A model generated the notes under the pieces. It was not told the origin of the DNA. It did not search any database and saw only the letters and a program-made list of their open reading frames with translations. Source: Actinomadura chibensis NBRC 106107 (GTDB taxonomy: Bacteria; Actinomycetota; Actinomycetes; Streptosporangiales; Streptosporangiaceae). From it: a stretch of 64,000 nucleotides of DNA. The stretch lies in assembly GCF_001552135.1 (NCBI RefSeq), contig NZ_BCQP01000015.1, positions 62,001 to 126,000 on the forward strand, given 5' to 3'. The position numbers were made by a program, and so were the translations under genes. Shown piece by piece: positions 35,539 to 44,640 of this stretch; the stretch's first letter is position 1, and every line of letters begins with the position of its first letter.

Positions 35539-37164
35539 ATGGCCATCAGCGTGCACGACCCGCGCGGCTACCCGCCCAAGGTGGAGGGACGGTCCCTCGC
35601 GCCCCGGCTGGACACCCTCGACGGCAAGGTCCTCTACCTGGTGATCGCGCCGTTCGACAACACCGACGCGTTCATGGAGCGGCTCGCGGGCTGGTTCGCC
35701 GAGCACCGCCCGGAGGTCGAGACGCGGATCGTCGCCACCGAGGCGTTCGGGCAGGACTCCCCCGCGCTGCGGGCGGAGATCGAGGCGTCCGGCGACGCGG
35801 CCGTCGTCGGCCTCGGCCTTTGAAGCACCTGCGCCCCGACGGTCGTCGGGATAGCCGCGGAACTCGAACGCGCCGGAGTGCCCACGGTGGGCGTGCACTC
35901 CAAGCAGTTCCGCAGGATCGCCTCCAACGTCGCGAGGACGAAGGGCATGCCGCGCATGCGGCAGGCCTACCTCCACGGCGCGATCTCCGGGCGGTCCGCC
36001 GCCGAGCTCACCGGGTTCATCGAGGCGACGGACGCCGTCACCGGCCGCCCGTTCACGACCGAGCTGCTCGACGCGCTGACCGGGCGGCTGGACGAGGAGG
36101 ACGCCCGGGGCAGCGCGTACGTGCGGACGGCGCGGCAGTTCGTCGAGGCCGCGGACGAGGCGGCGGCGCACGCGCTGTTCGCCGCGAACCGGTGGACGGA
36201 CGGCCTCCCGATCGTCCTGCCGACGGCGGAGCGGGTGCGGGAGATGCTGACCGGCACGTCCCGCCGTCCGGACGAGGTCGTCGGGCGGCTCGCGCCCGCC
36301 AGGTCGCGGGAGCGGTGGGAGTTCACCGTCGAGAAGGTCGCCGTCAACGCGGTGATGGCCGGTGCGGGGCCGGAGCACTTCCCGATCGTGCTGGCGCTGG
36401 CGTCCAGCGGGGTCACGGCGCGGATGAGCAGCCTGACGTCGATGGCCGCCATCGCCATCGTCAACGGCCCGGTCAGGCTGGAGGCGGGGATGAACGCCGG
36501 CATGGGCGCGATGGGCCCCTACAACAGGGCCAACGCGGTCATCGGGCGCGCCTACGGGCTGCTGTCGCAGAACCTGCAGGGCGGGTCGGTGCCCGGCGAG
36601 ACGTACATGGGCACGCTCGGCAACAACTACGCCTACACGGCGACCTTCCCGGAGAACGAGGAGGACTCGCCGTGGGAGCCGCTGCACGTCCAGCACGGCT
36701 TCCGCCCGGACGAGAGCGCCGTGAGCCTGTTCCTCGGCGGCTGGTACACGATCTCGGGCGCGAGCCCGCGCCGCCGCCACTGGGAGGAGATCCTGCGCGG
36801 CGCGCTGCGGGCCTGCGACCCGGCGTTCGCGCCGCTCGTGGTGATCGACCCGTCCGCGGCGAGGGACTTCGTGGAGGCCGGGTTCGCCGGGAAGGACGAC
36901 CTGCGCGGGTGGCTCGCCCGCAACGGCCGGATGTCCGCCGACGAGTACTGGTCGAACGGCGTGGTGCGGGCCGTGCTGCGGCCGCGGGCCCTCGCCGGGG
37001 AGGAGCCGCTCGCCACGAAGCTCAAGGCCGCCGGCGCCGAGCCCGTCGAGATCTACGCGGCGGGCGACATCAACGTCGCGGTCATCGGCGGCGGCACCGC
37101 GAGCGCGTCCAAGCTGATCGCGGCGCGGTACGAGACGACCGTCGCGGTCGACCCCTGGCGCTGA
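35539..37164 (+). CDS. UGSC-family selenoprotein, copy 2 (Sec95)
   Basis: Same-frame halves are joined by TGA 35821-35823, giving 541 residues. RBS AGAAGGAG lies 7 nt before ATG 35539. N-domain: LDTLDGKVLYLVIAPFDNTDAF and GDAAVVGLGL-U-STCAPTVVGIAAELERAGVPTVGVHSKQF, with the Sec95/Cys98 pair. C-domain: WTDGLPIVLPTAERVREML, VAVNAVMAGAGPEHFPIVLAL, NGPVRLEAGMNAGMGAMGPYNRAN, IGRAYGLLSQNLQGG and DSPWEPLHVQHGF. It is more diverged than copies 1 and 3, yet the UGA position, UxxC motif and hairpin are kept, arguing for selection. It is the last gene of the operon; a strong hairpin terminator follows. Confidence 0.92.
35824..35850 (+). promoter_or_regulatory. SECIS element of selenoprotein copy 2
   Basis: CCCGAC-GGTC-GTCGGG (35835-35850) forms a perfect 6-bp stem at exactly the same distance from UGA as in copies 1 and 3. 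Relative to copy 1 the closing pair is swapped (C-G for G-C) and an inner G-C is replaced by A-U. This is true covariation, with the GGUC loop unchanged. Confidence 0.88.
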
Positions 37165-37180
37165 GGGAGGACGGCCGATG

Positions 37181-37216
37181 ACCGCCGGGACGCCGTCCGC
37201 GCGGCGTCCCGGCGGT
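37181..37216. terminator. Bidirectional terminator hairpin
   Basis: Perfect 14-bp arms ACCGCCGGGACGCC and GGCGTCCCGGCGGT with an 8-nt loop lie between the convergent stops of selenoprotein copy 2 (37164) and the minus-strand binding protein (37232). Confidence 0.75.
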
Positions 37217-37231
37217 CTCGGCCGCCTCCGG

Positions 37232-38533
37232 TCAGCGCGGGGCGGCGTCCCAGGACTCGTCCATGGCCTTGAGGATGTCGTCGACGGTCCGGGTCTTGTT
37301 GTAGAGGCCCGCCATCATCTTGTAGGCGGCGAGCGCCGGGGCGTCCGAGGGCCACATGGTGCCCGCGCCGAGGCTGTACTTGCCCTGCTTGGCCAGCGGC
37401 TCCAGCGGCTTGAGGAAGCCGGGCAGCTCGCCGCGCGCCATCTGGGCGGGCGAGAAGGAGCCGGTCGCGGTGGCGAACTGGTCGAGCCGCTGCGCCACGA
37501 AGTCGAGGAACTTGATCGACTCCTTGACGTGCTTGCCGTGGGCGGCCACCGACATCGCGCCCACCTCCAGGGGGAGCGTGCTGCTGCGCCGCCCCGGCAC
37601 CGGGATCGCGGCCCACTTGCGCTTGGGGTTGCGCGCGGTGACGTAGGTGGACGCGGTCGACGGCCCGATCCCCATCGTGGCCTTGTCCCCCTTGATCTGG
37701 AGGTTCTTGCCCTCCTCGGTGGTGCGGCCCGCGCCGCCGGGGTAGTAGCAGTCCGCGTTGATCATGTCCACGACCTGCTGGAAGGTCTGCCGCCAGCCCG
37801 GTGTGGTCTGGAACTTGACCTGTCCTGCTTCGCGCTTCTTGTCCCAGTCCGGGTCGTCGCTGTAGACGTTGGCGGCGGAGAAGGACTGCATCAGCATCCG
37901 GTTGCCCGCCGGGTCGGCGGCTCCCGGCACCAGCGCGTACTTGCCGTGCTTGCGGATCTCCCCGCAGAGTTTCAGCAGGTCGCCGAACGTCGCGGGCGGC
38001 TTGAGCCCCCACCCCTTCAGCTCGTCGACGGTGTAGTCCATGAACTCCGTGGACACGCCCGTGACCAGGGCGTAGACCTTCCCCTCATAGGTGACGGTCG
38101 GGGCCAGCAGCGGCGGCAGGCCCTTCGTCCACGGCTTGGCGCTGAGATCCTTCAGGCGGTGGGCCTTGGCGAGCTTGTAGAGCGGCAGCCCGGTGGCGCC
38201 GCCGCCCGATCCGGGCGAGATACCGAGGATGTCGGGCGGGTTGCCCGCCTGGATCTCGGTGGTCGCGGCCGGGCCGATCTTCGGCGCCGGCATGTACCGC
38301 ACCGTCATCTTGACGCGCGGCGCGTTGGCGTCGTTGAACTCCTTGACGAGCGCGTCGAGCCCGGTCTTGACCGCCGGGGACGCGTACATCCGCAGCGACG
38401 CGTTCCCCGAGCCGCCGCCGGAGCCGCCGCACCCGGCGGCCGCCGCCGTCAGCGCGCAGGCCCCGGCGATCCAGGCGAGCCGCCGCGCGCGGCCCCGCCC
38501 GCCCGCGCGGAAACCGAGCCGTTTGCCGTCCAT
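37232..38533 (-). CDS. Lone ABC substrate-binding lipoprotein, paralogue of the one at 30315
   Basis: A 433-residue family-1 binding protein. The basic leader and signal peptide end in a lipobox (AAGC) followed by a Gly/Ser linker. Blocks shared with the 30315 protein include QAGNPPDI, GLPLYKLA, VKFQTTPGWRQTFQQV, CYYPGGAGRTTEE, FLKPLEPLAKQGKYSL and TRTVDDILKAMDESWD. ATG 38533 is chosen for the GGAGG RBS 7 nt upstream. No permease accompanies it, so it probably serves the importer at 31589-34575. It lies 54 nt downstream of selenoprotein copy 3 on the same strand, repeating the copy 1/binding-protein gene order. Confidence 0.88.
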   Translation of the reverse strand: MDGKRLGFRAGGRGRARRLAWIAGACALTAAAAGCGGSGGGSGNASLRMYASPAVKTGLDALVKEFNDANAPRVKMTVRYMPAPKIGPAATTEIQAGNPPDILGISPGSGGGATGLPLYKLAKAHRLKDLSAKPWTKGLPPLLAPTVTYEGKVYALVTGVSTEFMDYTVDELKGWGLKPPATFGDLLKLCGEIRKHGKYALVPGAADPAGNRMLMQSFSAANVYSDDPDWDKKREAGQVKFQTTPGWRQTFQQVVDMINADCYYPGGAGRTTEEGKNLQIKGDKATMGIGPSTASTYVTARNPKRKWAAIPVPGRRSSTLPLEVGAMSVAAHGKHVKESIKFLDFVAQRLDQFATATGSFSPAQMARGELPGFLKPLEPLAKQGKYSLGAGTMWPSDAPALAAYKMMAGLYNKTRTVDDILKAMDESWDAAPR

Positions 38534-38587
38534 GGGTGGTCCTCCTTCGTGCCGGTTGCCTGTCACGGGCGCGCACGCCCTCCGGGC

Positions 38588-40258
38588 TCAGCGCCACTCG
38601 TCGACGGACACGGTCCGGCCGGACAGCGACCGGTCCAGCTTCGTGCCGTTGGCCATGCCCTCAAGGACGCTCCAGGCGGCGGCGCTCCGGCCGCCGACGA
38701 CGATGACGTGGACGTCCTCGGGGACGTTGATGCGCACCTGCTCGTCGGGGTCCGCCGCCAGGTAGCTCGCCCAGGGCTCCTCCCCCGCGCGGGCGCGGTA
38801 GCCGAAGAACAGCTCCTGGAGGCCGTGGCCCCACCAGCTCCGCGCGCTCATCCGCCCGGTGTCGGAGATGAACTCGATGAGGTCTTCCTTGCGGGCGAAC
38901 CCCTGGTGCTCGACGAGGTTCTGCGCGGCCAGGGGGTCGAGCAGCAGCACGACGCCGCCGCTGGCCCGGGTGGCGTTGAAGATCCGCCGGGCGGCGTGCT
39001 CGCGCCAGTCGGCCGCGATCCCGCCCGATGTGATCATGGTGCGCACGCCGCGGAAGATCGTCGCGGTGCTGTCGCCGGGCGCGAAGCCGTGCTGGACGTG
39101 GTACGGCTCCCAGGGGCTGCGCTCCTCGTTCTCGGCGATCGTGAGGTTCGTGAACGAGAACGGGTTGCCGATCGAGCCCATGTAGCTGATCCCGGGCGCC
39201 GAGCCGCCCTGCAGGTTCTGCGAGCCGATGCCATAGGCGCGCCCGATCGTGGCGTTGGCCCGGCTGTAGGGGCCGAGCGCGCCGATCCCCGAGTTCATCC
39301 CGATCTCGTCGCGGATCGGGCCGTTGACGACGACCGCCTCCGACATCGAGGAGATGCTGCTGTGCCGGGCGGAGTAGCCGCTGCCGAGCAGCGCGAGGAT
39401 CACCGGGAAGTACTCGGGCCTCGCCCCGGCCATCACCGCGTTCACGGCGGCCTGCTCGACGGTGAACTCCCAGTAGTCGCGGGTGGACGCGGCCCGGAGC
39501 CTGCCGACGACCTCGCCGGGGGCGCGGCTCGTCCCGGCGAGCATCGCCGCGACGCGCTCCTCGGTGGGCAGGACGATCGGCAGCTTGTCGGTCCAGCCGT
39601 TCTCCAGGAAGAGCTCGTGCAGGTCGTCCTCGGTCGCGGGCTCCAGCAGCCGGGACCGCGCCTGCTCGAACGTCGCCCCGGCCATGTCGGCCTCGTCGAG
39701 CGGCCTCGTCAGCCCGTCGAAGAGGTCCCGGGAGAACGGGTTGCCGGAGACGGGGTTGTCGCCCTCGACGTATCCGCGCAGCTCGGCGGACGTGCGTCCG
39801 GGCACGGGCGAGGGGACGAACGCGTGCCGCAATGTCGGGACGCCCGCGAGGCGGCTGGTCGAGGCGACGAGCCGCGCGAACGCGTCCGCGTGGACGGAGA
39901 CGGTGGGGACGCGGTACTGCGACTCAAGCCGCGTGGCGTGGCCGGCGACCGCCGGCGCGCAGCCGCTTCAAAGGCCGACGCCGAGGATCGCGGCGTCCCC
40001 CTCCGCCGCGATGCGCGCGTACAGGTCGGGCGCCGGGTCGAACGGCGTGGACAGGTGCTCGGTCACGGTCGTGATGTCGGGCCGGTGCTCGCGGAGCGAG
40101 GCGCGGAGCTGGTCGATGAAGTCGGCGGAGTTCTCGAAGCCCGCGTCGACGAGGAAGACGGTCCGCCCTTCCAGGCTCTCCGGCCGCGGGGCCAGCGACT
40201 TGCCGCCGACCGTCGGCGCGTTGCCCTCGGGGTTGAACACCGTGATCTTTCCGGCCAT
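38588..40258 (-). CDS. UGSC-family selenoprotein, copy 3 (Sec97)
   Basis: Same-frame halves are joined by TGA at 39970-39968 (minus strand), giving 556 residues from ATG 40258. N-domain: LEGRTVFLVDAGFENSADF and GDAAILGVGL-U-SGCAPAVAGHATRLE, with the Sec97/Cys100 pair. C-domain: WTDKLPIVLPTEERVAAML, AAVNAVMAGARPEYFPVILALL, NGPIRDEIGMNSGIGALGP, NATIGRAYGIGSQNLQGG and RSPWEPYHVQHGF. It is very close to copy 1 throughout, a recent duplicate. It is first in a minus-strand pair with a binding protein, divergent from the IclR regulator, with an IclR-type inverted repeat in the shared region. The reaction is unknown. Confidence 0.92.
39941..39967 (-). promoter_or_regulatory. SECIS element of selenoprotein copy 3
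   Basis: GCCGGC-GGTC-GCCGGC (39956-39941, minus strand) lies 12-27 nt after UGA, the same position as in copies 1 and 2. The sequence just before the stem differs from copy 1 (GGCTG instead of ACGTG), yet an outer pairing GGC/GCC remains possible. Confidence 0.85.
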
Positions 40259-40342
40259 GACGGCCCCTCTCCGCGCCGCGATCGTGGCGATCCGGCGTTC
40301 GGGTTCAGGACGAATGTTCGGATAGTTGATTGTGTGCGCAGG

Positions 40343-40359
40343 TGTTGAGGTTGTCAACA
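40343..40359. promoter_or_regulatory. IclR-type operator candidate
   Basis: The inverted repeat TGTTGA-GGTTG-TCAACA lies in the divergent region between selenoprotein copy 3 (start 40258, minus) and the IclR gene (start 40410, plus). The position suits autoregulation and control of the selenoprotein/binding-protein pair. Confidence 0.5.
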
Positions 40360-40409
40360 GTCATAATGGGCGAATCGGGAGGCGGCGGCGACGTGCGGAG
40401 GGAGCACGG

Positions 40410-41309
40410 ATGTTTGTGATCCGAACACGACTCCCCCATGATGAGCGGATGACAGTGCCCGACACCGCGCCGGACGGCACCGGGCGCGCGGACGACCGCA
40501 CGGACGACCACACGGGCGACCGGCCTGGCGACCACACGGGCGACCGCGGGGCGCACTTCGTCCAGTCCCTGGAGCGCGGGCTCAACGTGATCAGGGCGTT
40601 CGACGCGTCCACGCCGCGGCTGACGCTCAGCGAGGTCGCCCGCGCCACCGGCCTCACCAGGGCCGCCGCGCGCCGGTTCCTGCTCACGCTCGCCGACCTC
40701 GGCTACGTCCGCACCGACGGGCGGATGTTCTCGCTGACGCCCCGCGTGCTGCGGCTCGGCTACGCCTACCTGTCGGCGCTCTCGCTGCCCGACGTCGCCG
40801 AACCGCACCTCGAACGGCTGGTCGCGATGATCCACGAGTCGTCGTCGGTGTCGGTGCTGGACGGCGACGACATCGTCTACGTCGCGCGCATCCCGACCTC
40901 GCGCATCATGACGGTCGCGATCAGCGTCGGCACCCGCTTCCCCGCGTACGCGACGTCGATGGGCCGGGTGCTGCTCGCCGGGCTGCCCGACGCCGAGCTG
41001 GACGACCGCCTCGCCCGGGCGGCGCGGCGCCCGTTCACCGAGCGGACCACCACCGACCCGGCCGCGCTGCGCCGCGAGATCAACCGCGTGCGCAAGCAGG
41101 GCTGGGCGCTGGTCGACCAGGAGCTGGAGGACGGCCTGCGCTCGATCGCGGCGCCGATCCGCGACGCCACCGGCGCGGTGATCGCCGCCGCCAACGTCTC
41201 CACCACGGCGGGCCGGGTGCCCGCCGCGCGGATGCGCCGCGAGCTGCTGCCGCTGCTGCTGGACGCCGCCGCCAGGATCGAGGCCGACCTGCGCGCCGCG
41301 CGCAGCTGA
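40410..41309 (+). CDS. IclR-family transcriptional regulator (PcaR/PobR-like)
   Basis: A 299-residue regulator. An N-terminal hydrophilic repeat (D-D/H-T-G-D-R units, residues about 22-46) precedes the IclR winged helix HFVQSLERGLNVIRAFDASTPRLTLSEVARATGLTRAAARRFLLTLADLGYV and the effector domain (VGTRFPAYATSMGRVLLA, WALVDQELEDGLRSIAAPI). ATG 40410 has GGAGGGAG 5 nt upstream; ATG 40449 is an alternative. The nearest relatives by motif are beta-ketoadipate-pathway regulators, which usually activate in response to an aromatic acid. Here the divergent target is a selenoprotein, so it is the likely switch of the selenium island. Confidence 0.85.
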   Translation: MFVIRTRLPHDERMTVPDTAPDGTGRADDRTDDHTGDRPGDHTGDRGAHFVQSLERGLNVIRAFDASTPRLTLSEVARATGLTRAAARRFLLTLADLGYVRTDGRMFSLTPRVLRLGYAYLSALSLPDVAEPHLERLVAMIHESSSVSVLDGDDIVYVARIPTSRIMTVAISVGTRFPAYATSMGRVLLAGLPDAELDDRLARAARRPFTERTTTDPAALRREINRVRKQGWALVDQELEDGLRSIAAPIRDATGAVIAAANVSTTAGRVPAARMRRELLPLLLDAAARIEADLRAARS

Positions 41310-41341
41310 CCGGCCGCCACCCACGCGGGAGGACGCGGACC

Positions 41342-43099
41342 ATGCATGTGATCGCCACCGCCGGGCATGTCGACCACGGCAAGTCCACGCTGGTCAGAGC
41401 GCTGACCGGGATGGAGCCCGACCGGCTGGAGGAGGAGCGCAGGCGGCGCCTCACCATCGACCTCGGGTTCGCCTGGACGAGGCTGCCCGGCGCGGGCGAG
41501 GTCGCGTTCGTCGACGTCCCCGGGCACGAGCGGTTCGTCGCCAACATGCTCGCCGGGGTCGGCCCGGCGCCCGCCGTGCTGTTCGTCGTCGCCGCCGACG
41601 AGGGCTGGATGCCGCAGAGCGCCGAGCACCTGGAGGCGCTGGACGCGCTCGGCGTGTCCCACGGCGTGCTGGCGGTCACCCGCTCCGACCTCGCCGACCC
41701 CGCCCCGGCGATCGCTGAGGCGCGCGAGTGGATGGCCGACGGGACGCTGCGCGACCTGCCCGCCGTCGCGGTCAGCGCGACCACCGGCGCCGGGCTCGAC
41801 GACCTCCGCGCCGCCCTCGCGGACCTGGTCGCGGGGCTGCCCCGGCCCGACCCCGAGGCGCCCGTCCGGCTGTGGGCGGACCGGTCGTTCTCGGTGCGCG
41901 GCGCCGGGACGGTCGTCACGGCCACGCTCGGCGCGGGCACGGTGCGGGTGGGTGATGAGCTTCTCAACACCGAGGGGCGGGCCGTCCGGGTGCGGGGCAT
42001 CGAGGCGCTCGGCGAGCGCCGGGACCGGGTGGCCGCCACCGCGCGGGTCGCGCTCAACCTGCGCGGCGTCGACCGCGCCGCCGTCCCGCGCGGGCTGCCG
42101 CTGCTCACGCCCGGCGCGTGGCGGACGGCGGCCGAGGTCGACGTGGAGCTGCGCCCGACCTCGTCGGCAGCGTTGCCGGAGCGGCTCGTCCTGCACATCG
42201 GAACGGCGGCCGTGCCGTGCCGGCTGCGCCCGCTCGGCCCGGCGCACGGGCGGCTGCGGCTGGACCGCCCGCTGCCGCTGCGGTACGGCGACCGCGCCGT
42301 CCTCCGCGACCCGGGGCGCCGCCGGATCGCCGCGGGGCTGCGCGTCCTCGACGTCGACCCGCCGCCGCTCGCCCGGCGCGGCGCGGCGCGGGCGCGGGCC
42401 GCCGAGCTGTCCGGGGTGCGGACGGCGGCGGACGTCGCCGCCGCCCGGCTGGCCCGCGGCCTGCTGCGCGGCGCCGACCTCGCCGCGATGGGCCTGCCCG
42501 CGCCGGGCGCGCCCCGGCACGGCGACTGGTGGACGTCCGACGAGCGCTGGGCCCGGTACGCGGCCGACCTCGCCGAGGCGGAACGGCGGCACCGCGCCGA
42601 CCATCCGCTGGAGCCGGGGATGCCGGTGGCGGCGGCCGTCCAGCGGCTCGGCCTGCCCGACCCCGCGCTGGTGCCCGCGCTCGCCGCCGACGCCGGGCTG
42701 GACTGCGCCTCCGGCCTGCTCGCCCCGCCCGGGCACGTGGCCGCGCTGCCGGGCGCGCTGGACGAGGCCGTGCGGTCCCTGGAGCGCGAGCTCGCCGCCG
42801 CCCCGTTCGCCGCGCCGACCGCCGGCCGCCTCGCCGAGCTGGGCCTCGGCAACGCCGAGCTCGCCGCCGCCGAGCGGCTCGGCCGCCTGGTGCGGGTCGC
42901 GCCGGGGATCGTCCTGCTGCCCGACGTGGACCGCCGCGCGCTGGACGTCCTGAAGGCGCTGCCGCAGCCGTTCACGCTGAGCGAGGCCCGGCGGGCGATG
43001 GGCACGACGCGGCGGGTGGCCGTCCCACTACTGGAGCTGCTGGCCGCCCGCGGCCTGACCCGGCGCACCACCGACGATGGGCACGAGGTCACCGGGTAG
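41342..43099 (+). CDS. selB: Selenocysteine-specific elongation factor
   Basis: A 585-residue SelB. G domain: GHVDHGKSTLVRAL (G1), RRLTIDLGFAW (switch I region), FVDVPGHERFVANMLAGVG (G3) and TRSDL (G4). Domains 2-3 follow (VRGAGTVVTATLGAGTVRVGDELL). The C-terminal part (from about residue 370) is the winged-helix series that reads SECIS hairpins, including FTLSEARRAMGTTRRVAVPLLELLAARGLTRR at the end. It delivers Sec-tRNA to UGA codons with a downstream hairpin. It lies 32 bp after the IclR gene on the same strand, so the regulator and SelB may be co-transcribed. Confidence 0.95.
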   Translation: MHVIATAGHVDHGKSTLVRALTGMEPDRLEEERRRRLTIDLGFAWTRLPGAGEVAFVDVPGHERFVANMLAGVGPAPAVLFVVAADEGWMPQSAEHLEALDALGVSHGVLAVTRSDLADPAPAIAEAREWMADGTLRDLPAVAVSATTGAGLDDLRAALADLVAGLPRPDPEAPVRLWADRSFSVRGAGTVVTATLGAGTVRVGDELLNTEGRAVRVRGIEALGERRDRVAATARVALNLRGVDRAAVPRGLPLLTPGAWRTAAEVDVELRPTSSAALPERLVLHIGTAAVPCRLRPLGPAHGRLRLDRPLPLRYGDRAVLRDPGRRRIAAGLRVLDVDPPPLARRGAARARAAELSGVRTAADVAAARLARGLLRGADLAAMGLPAPGAPRHGDWWTSDERWARYAADLAEAERRHRADHPLEPGMPVAAAVQRLGLPDPALVPALAADAGLDCASGLLAPPGHVAALPGALDEAVRSLERELAAAPFAAPTAGRLAELGLGNAELAAAERLGRLVRVAPGIVLLPDVDRRALDVLKALPQPFTLSEARRAMGTTRRVAVPLLELLAARGLTRRTTDDGHEVTG

Positions 43100-43139
43100 C
43101 GCTGATCCGCCGCCGTCTGGACGCGCCGTTCTGCTTTCT

Positions 43140-43146
43140 ATAGAGT
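43140..43146 (-). promoter_or_regulatory. AT-rich control motif before the aldehyde oxidoreductase operon
   Basis: ATAGAGT (ACTCTAT on the minus strand) lies in a short AT-rich patch 20 bp before the GTG start at 43166. The same heptamer occurs at 28410, 49214 and 57921, in each case in a promoter region. Confidence 0.3.
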
Positions 43147-43165
43147 GTTTTCTATGGAGGCGTCG

Positions 43166-43657
43166 GTGAGCTGGACGGTCGACGGCGAGCGCCGGTCGCT
43201 GGTCGTGGACACGCGGACCACGGTCCTGGACGCGCTGCGCGAGCGCCTCGGGGCGACCTCGCCGAAGAAGGGCTGCGACCACGGCCAGTGCGGGGCGTGC
43301 ACCGTCCTGCTGGACGGCCGCCGCGTCCTCGCCTGCCTGGCCCTCGCCGTGGCCTGCGCCGGAGCGGAGATCACCACGGCGGCCGGGCTGTCCCCCGGCG
43401 GCGTCCCGCACCCGCTGGCGCGGGCGTTCGTCGACCACGACGGCCTCCAGTGCGGCTACTGCACCCCCGGCCAGATCTGCTCGGCGGCGGGCATGCTCGC
43501 CGAGGCGGCGGACGGCGCGCCGAGCCACGCCACCGCGGACCTGGCGGCCCCCGTCGTCCTGGACGACGCCGAGATCCGCGAGCGGATGAGCGGGAACCTC
43601 TGCCGCTGCGGCGCCTACCCCGGCATCCTCGCGGCGATCCGCCAGGCGGCCCGATGA
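43166..43657 (+). CDS. Aldehyde oxidoreductase 2Fe-2S subunit (PaoA/YagT-like)
   Basis: A 163-residue small subunit of the xanthine oxidase family. The plant-type 2Fe-2S domain has KKGCDHGQCGACTVLLDGRRVLAC, and the second helical 2Fe-2S domain has LQCGYCTPGQICSA and SGNLCRCGAYPGI. I prefer GTG 43166, preceded by GGAGG (43156-43160); the ATG at 43154 would overlap that RBS. It passes electrons from the molybdenum centre to FAD. The next gene starts in its stop codon region. Confidence 0.9.
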   Translation: MSWTVDGERRSLVVDTRTTVLDALRERLGATSPKKGCDHGQCGACTVLLDGRRVLACLALAVACAGAEITTAAGLSPGGVPHPLARAFVDHDGLQCGYCTPGQICSAAGMLAEAADGAPSHATADLAAPVVLDDAEIRERMSGNLCRCGAYPGILAAIRQAAR

Positions 43658-44640
43658 GGCCGTTCGACTACGAGCGGCCCGCCGAGCCGGACGCGGCGGT
43701 CGCGGCCGTCGCGGCACGGCCGGACGCGGTGTTCCTCGGCGGCGGCACCAACCTGGTCGACCTCATGAAGCTCGGCGTCGCGGACCCCGGCCTGCTGGTC
43801 GACGTCACCGGCCTGCCGCTCGACCGGATCGAGCGGCTCCCGGCCGGGCTGCGGATCGGCGCGACCGTCCGCAACGCCGACGCCGCCGCCGACCCGGACG
43901 TCCGGCGGCGCTACCCGGTGCTCGCGCGGGCGCTGCTCGCCGGGGCGTCCGGGCAGGTGCGCAACATGGCGACCGTCGGCGGGAACCTGCTGCAGCGCAC
44001 CCGTTGCTCCTACTTCCAGGACACGACCCTCCCCTGCAACAAGCGCGAGCCCGGTTCCGGCTGCTCCGCGCTGCACGGCCACACGCGGCATCACGCGATC
44101 CTCGGGGCGTCGCGGGGGTGCGTGGCCGTGCATCCGTCCGACATGGCGGTGGCGCTGGCGGCGCTGGACGCGACCGTCCGCGTGCGGGGGCCGGGCGGGG
44201 AGCGGGCCGTCCCGGTCGCCGGGCTGTACCGGCCGCCGGACGACGCGCCCGACCGGGACACCGTCCTCGAACACGGCGAGCTGGTCACCGCCGTCGACCT
44301 GCCCGCGCCGCCCCCCGGGCGCTCCGCCTACCGCAAGGTGCGCGACCGGGCGTCGTACGCGTTCGCGCTGGTCTCGGTGGCGGCCGTGCTGGACGTCGCG
44401 GACGGCGCGGTGCGCGCCGCGCGGATCGCGTTCGGCGGGCTCGCGCACCGGCCGTGGCGGGCGCTGCGGGCCGAGGCGTCGCTGGTCGGCGCGCCCGCCG
44501 ACGAGCGGTCCTTCCGGGCGGCGGCCGACGAGGAGCTGGCCCTCGCCCGGCCGCTGCCCGGCACCCAGTTCAAGGTGCCGATGGCGCGCGGCGCGCTGGT
44601 CGCGGCGCTGCGCGAGCTGAGCGCGCCGGACGCGCCATGA
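43654..44640 (+). CDS. Aldehyde oxidoreductase FAD/4Fe-4S subunit (PaoB/YagS-like)
   Basis: A 328-residue CO-dehydrogenase-flavoprotein-like subunit. FAD motifs: AVFLGGGTNLVDLMKLGV and ATVGGNLLQRTRC. The insertion RCSYFQDTTLPCNKREPGSGC provides the cysteines that in PaoB/YagS bind an extra 4Fe-4S cluster, which distinguishes this group from ordinary xanthine dehydrogenases. ATG 43654 overlaps the previous stop, and its own stop overlaps the large-subunit start. Confidence 0.9.
   Translation: MRPFDYERPAEPDAAVAAVAARPDAVFLGGGTNLVDLMKLGVADPGLLVDVTGLPLDRIERLPAGLRIGATVRNADAAADPDVRRRYPVLARALLAGASGQVRNMATVGGNLLQRTRCSYFQDTTLPCNKREPGSGCSALHGHTRHHAILGASRGCVAVHPSDMAVALAALDATVRVRGPGGERAVPVAGLYRPPDDAPDRDTVLEHGELVTAVDLPAPPPGRSAYRKVRDRASYAFALVSVAAVLDVADGAVRAARIAFGGLAHRPWRALRAEASLVGAPADERSFRAAADEELALARPLPGTQFKVPMARGALVAALRELSAPDAP

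Noticed and set aside
40316..40426. GTTCGGAT at 40316 and ATCCGAAC at 40419 as a third copy of the exporter operator
   Set aside because: The half sites are over 90 bp apart, the spacer lacks the GCAT core, and the second lies inside the IclR coding sequence.
40480..40550. Short D-H-T-G-D-R repeats at the IclR N-terminus, considered as a CRISPR-like or regulatory repeat
   Set aside because: They are in frame, coding and irregular, and upstream of the DNA-binding domain. They look like a low-complexity disordered leader.
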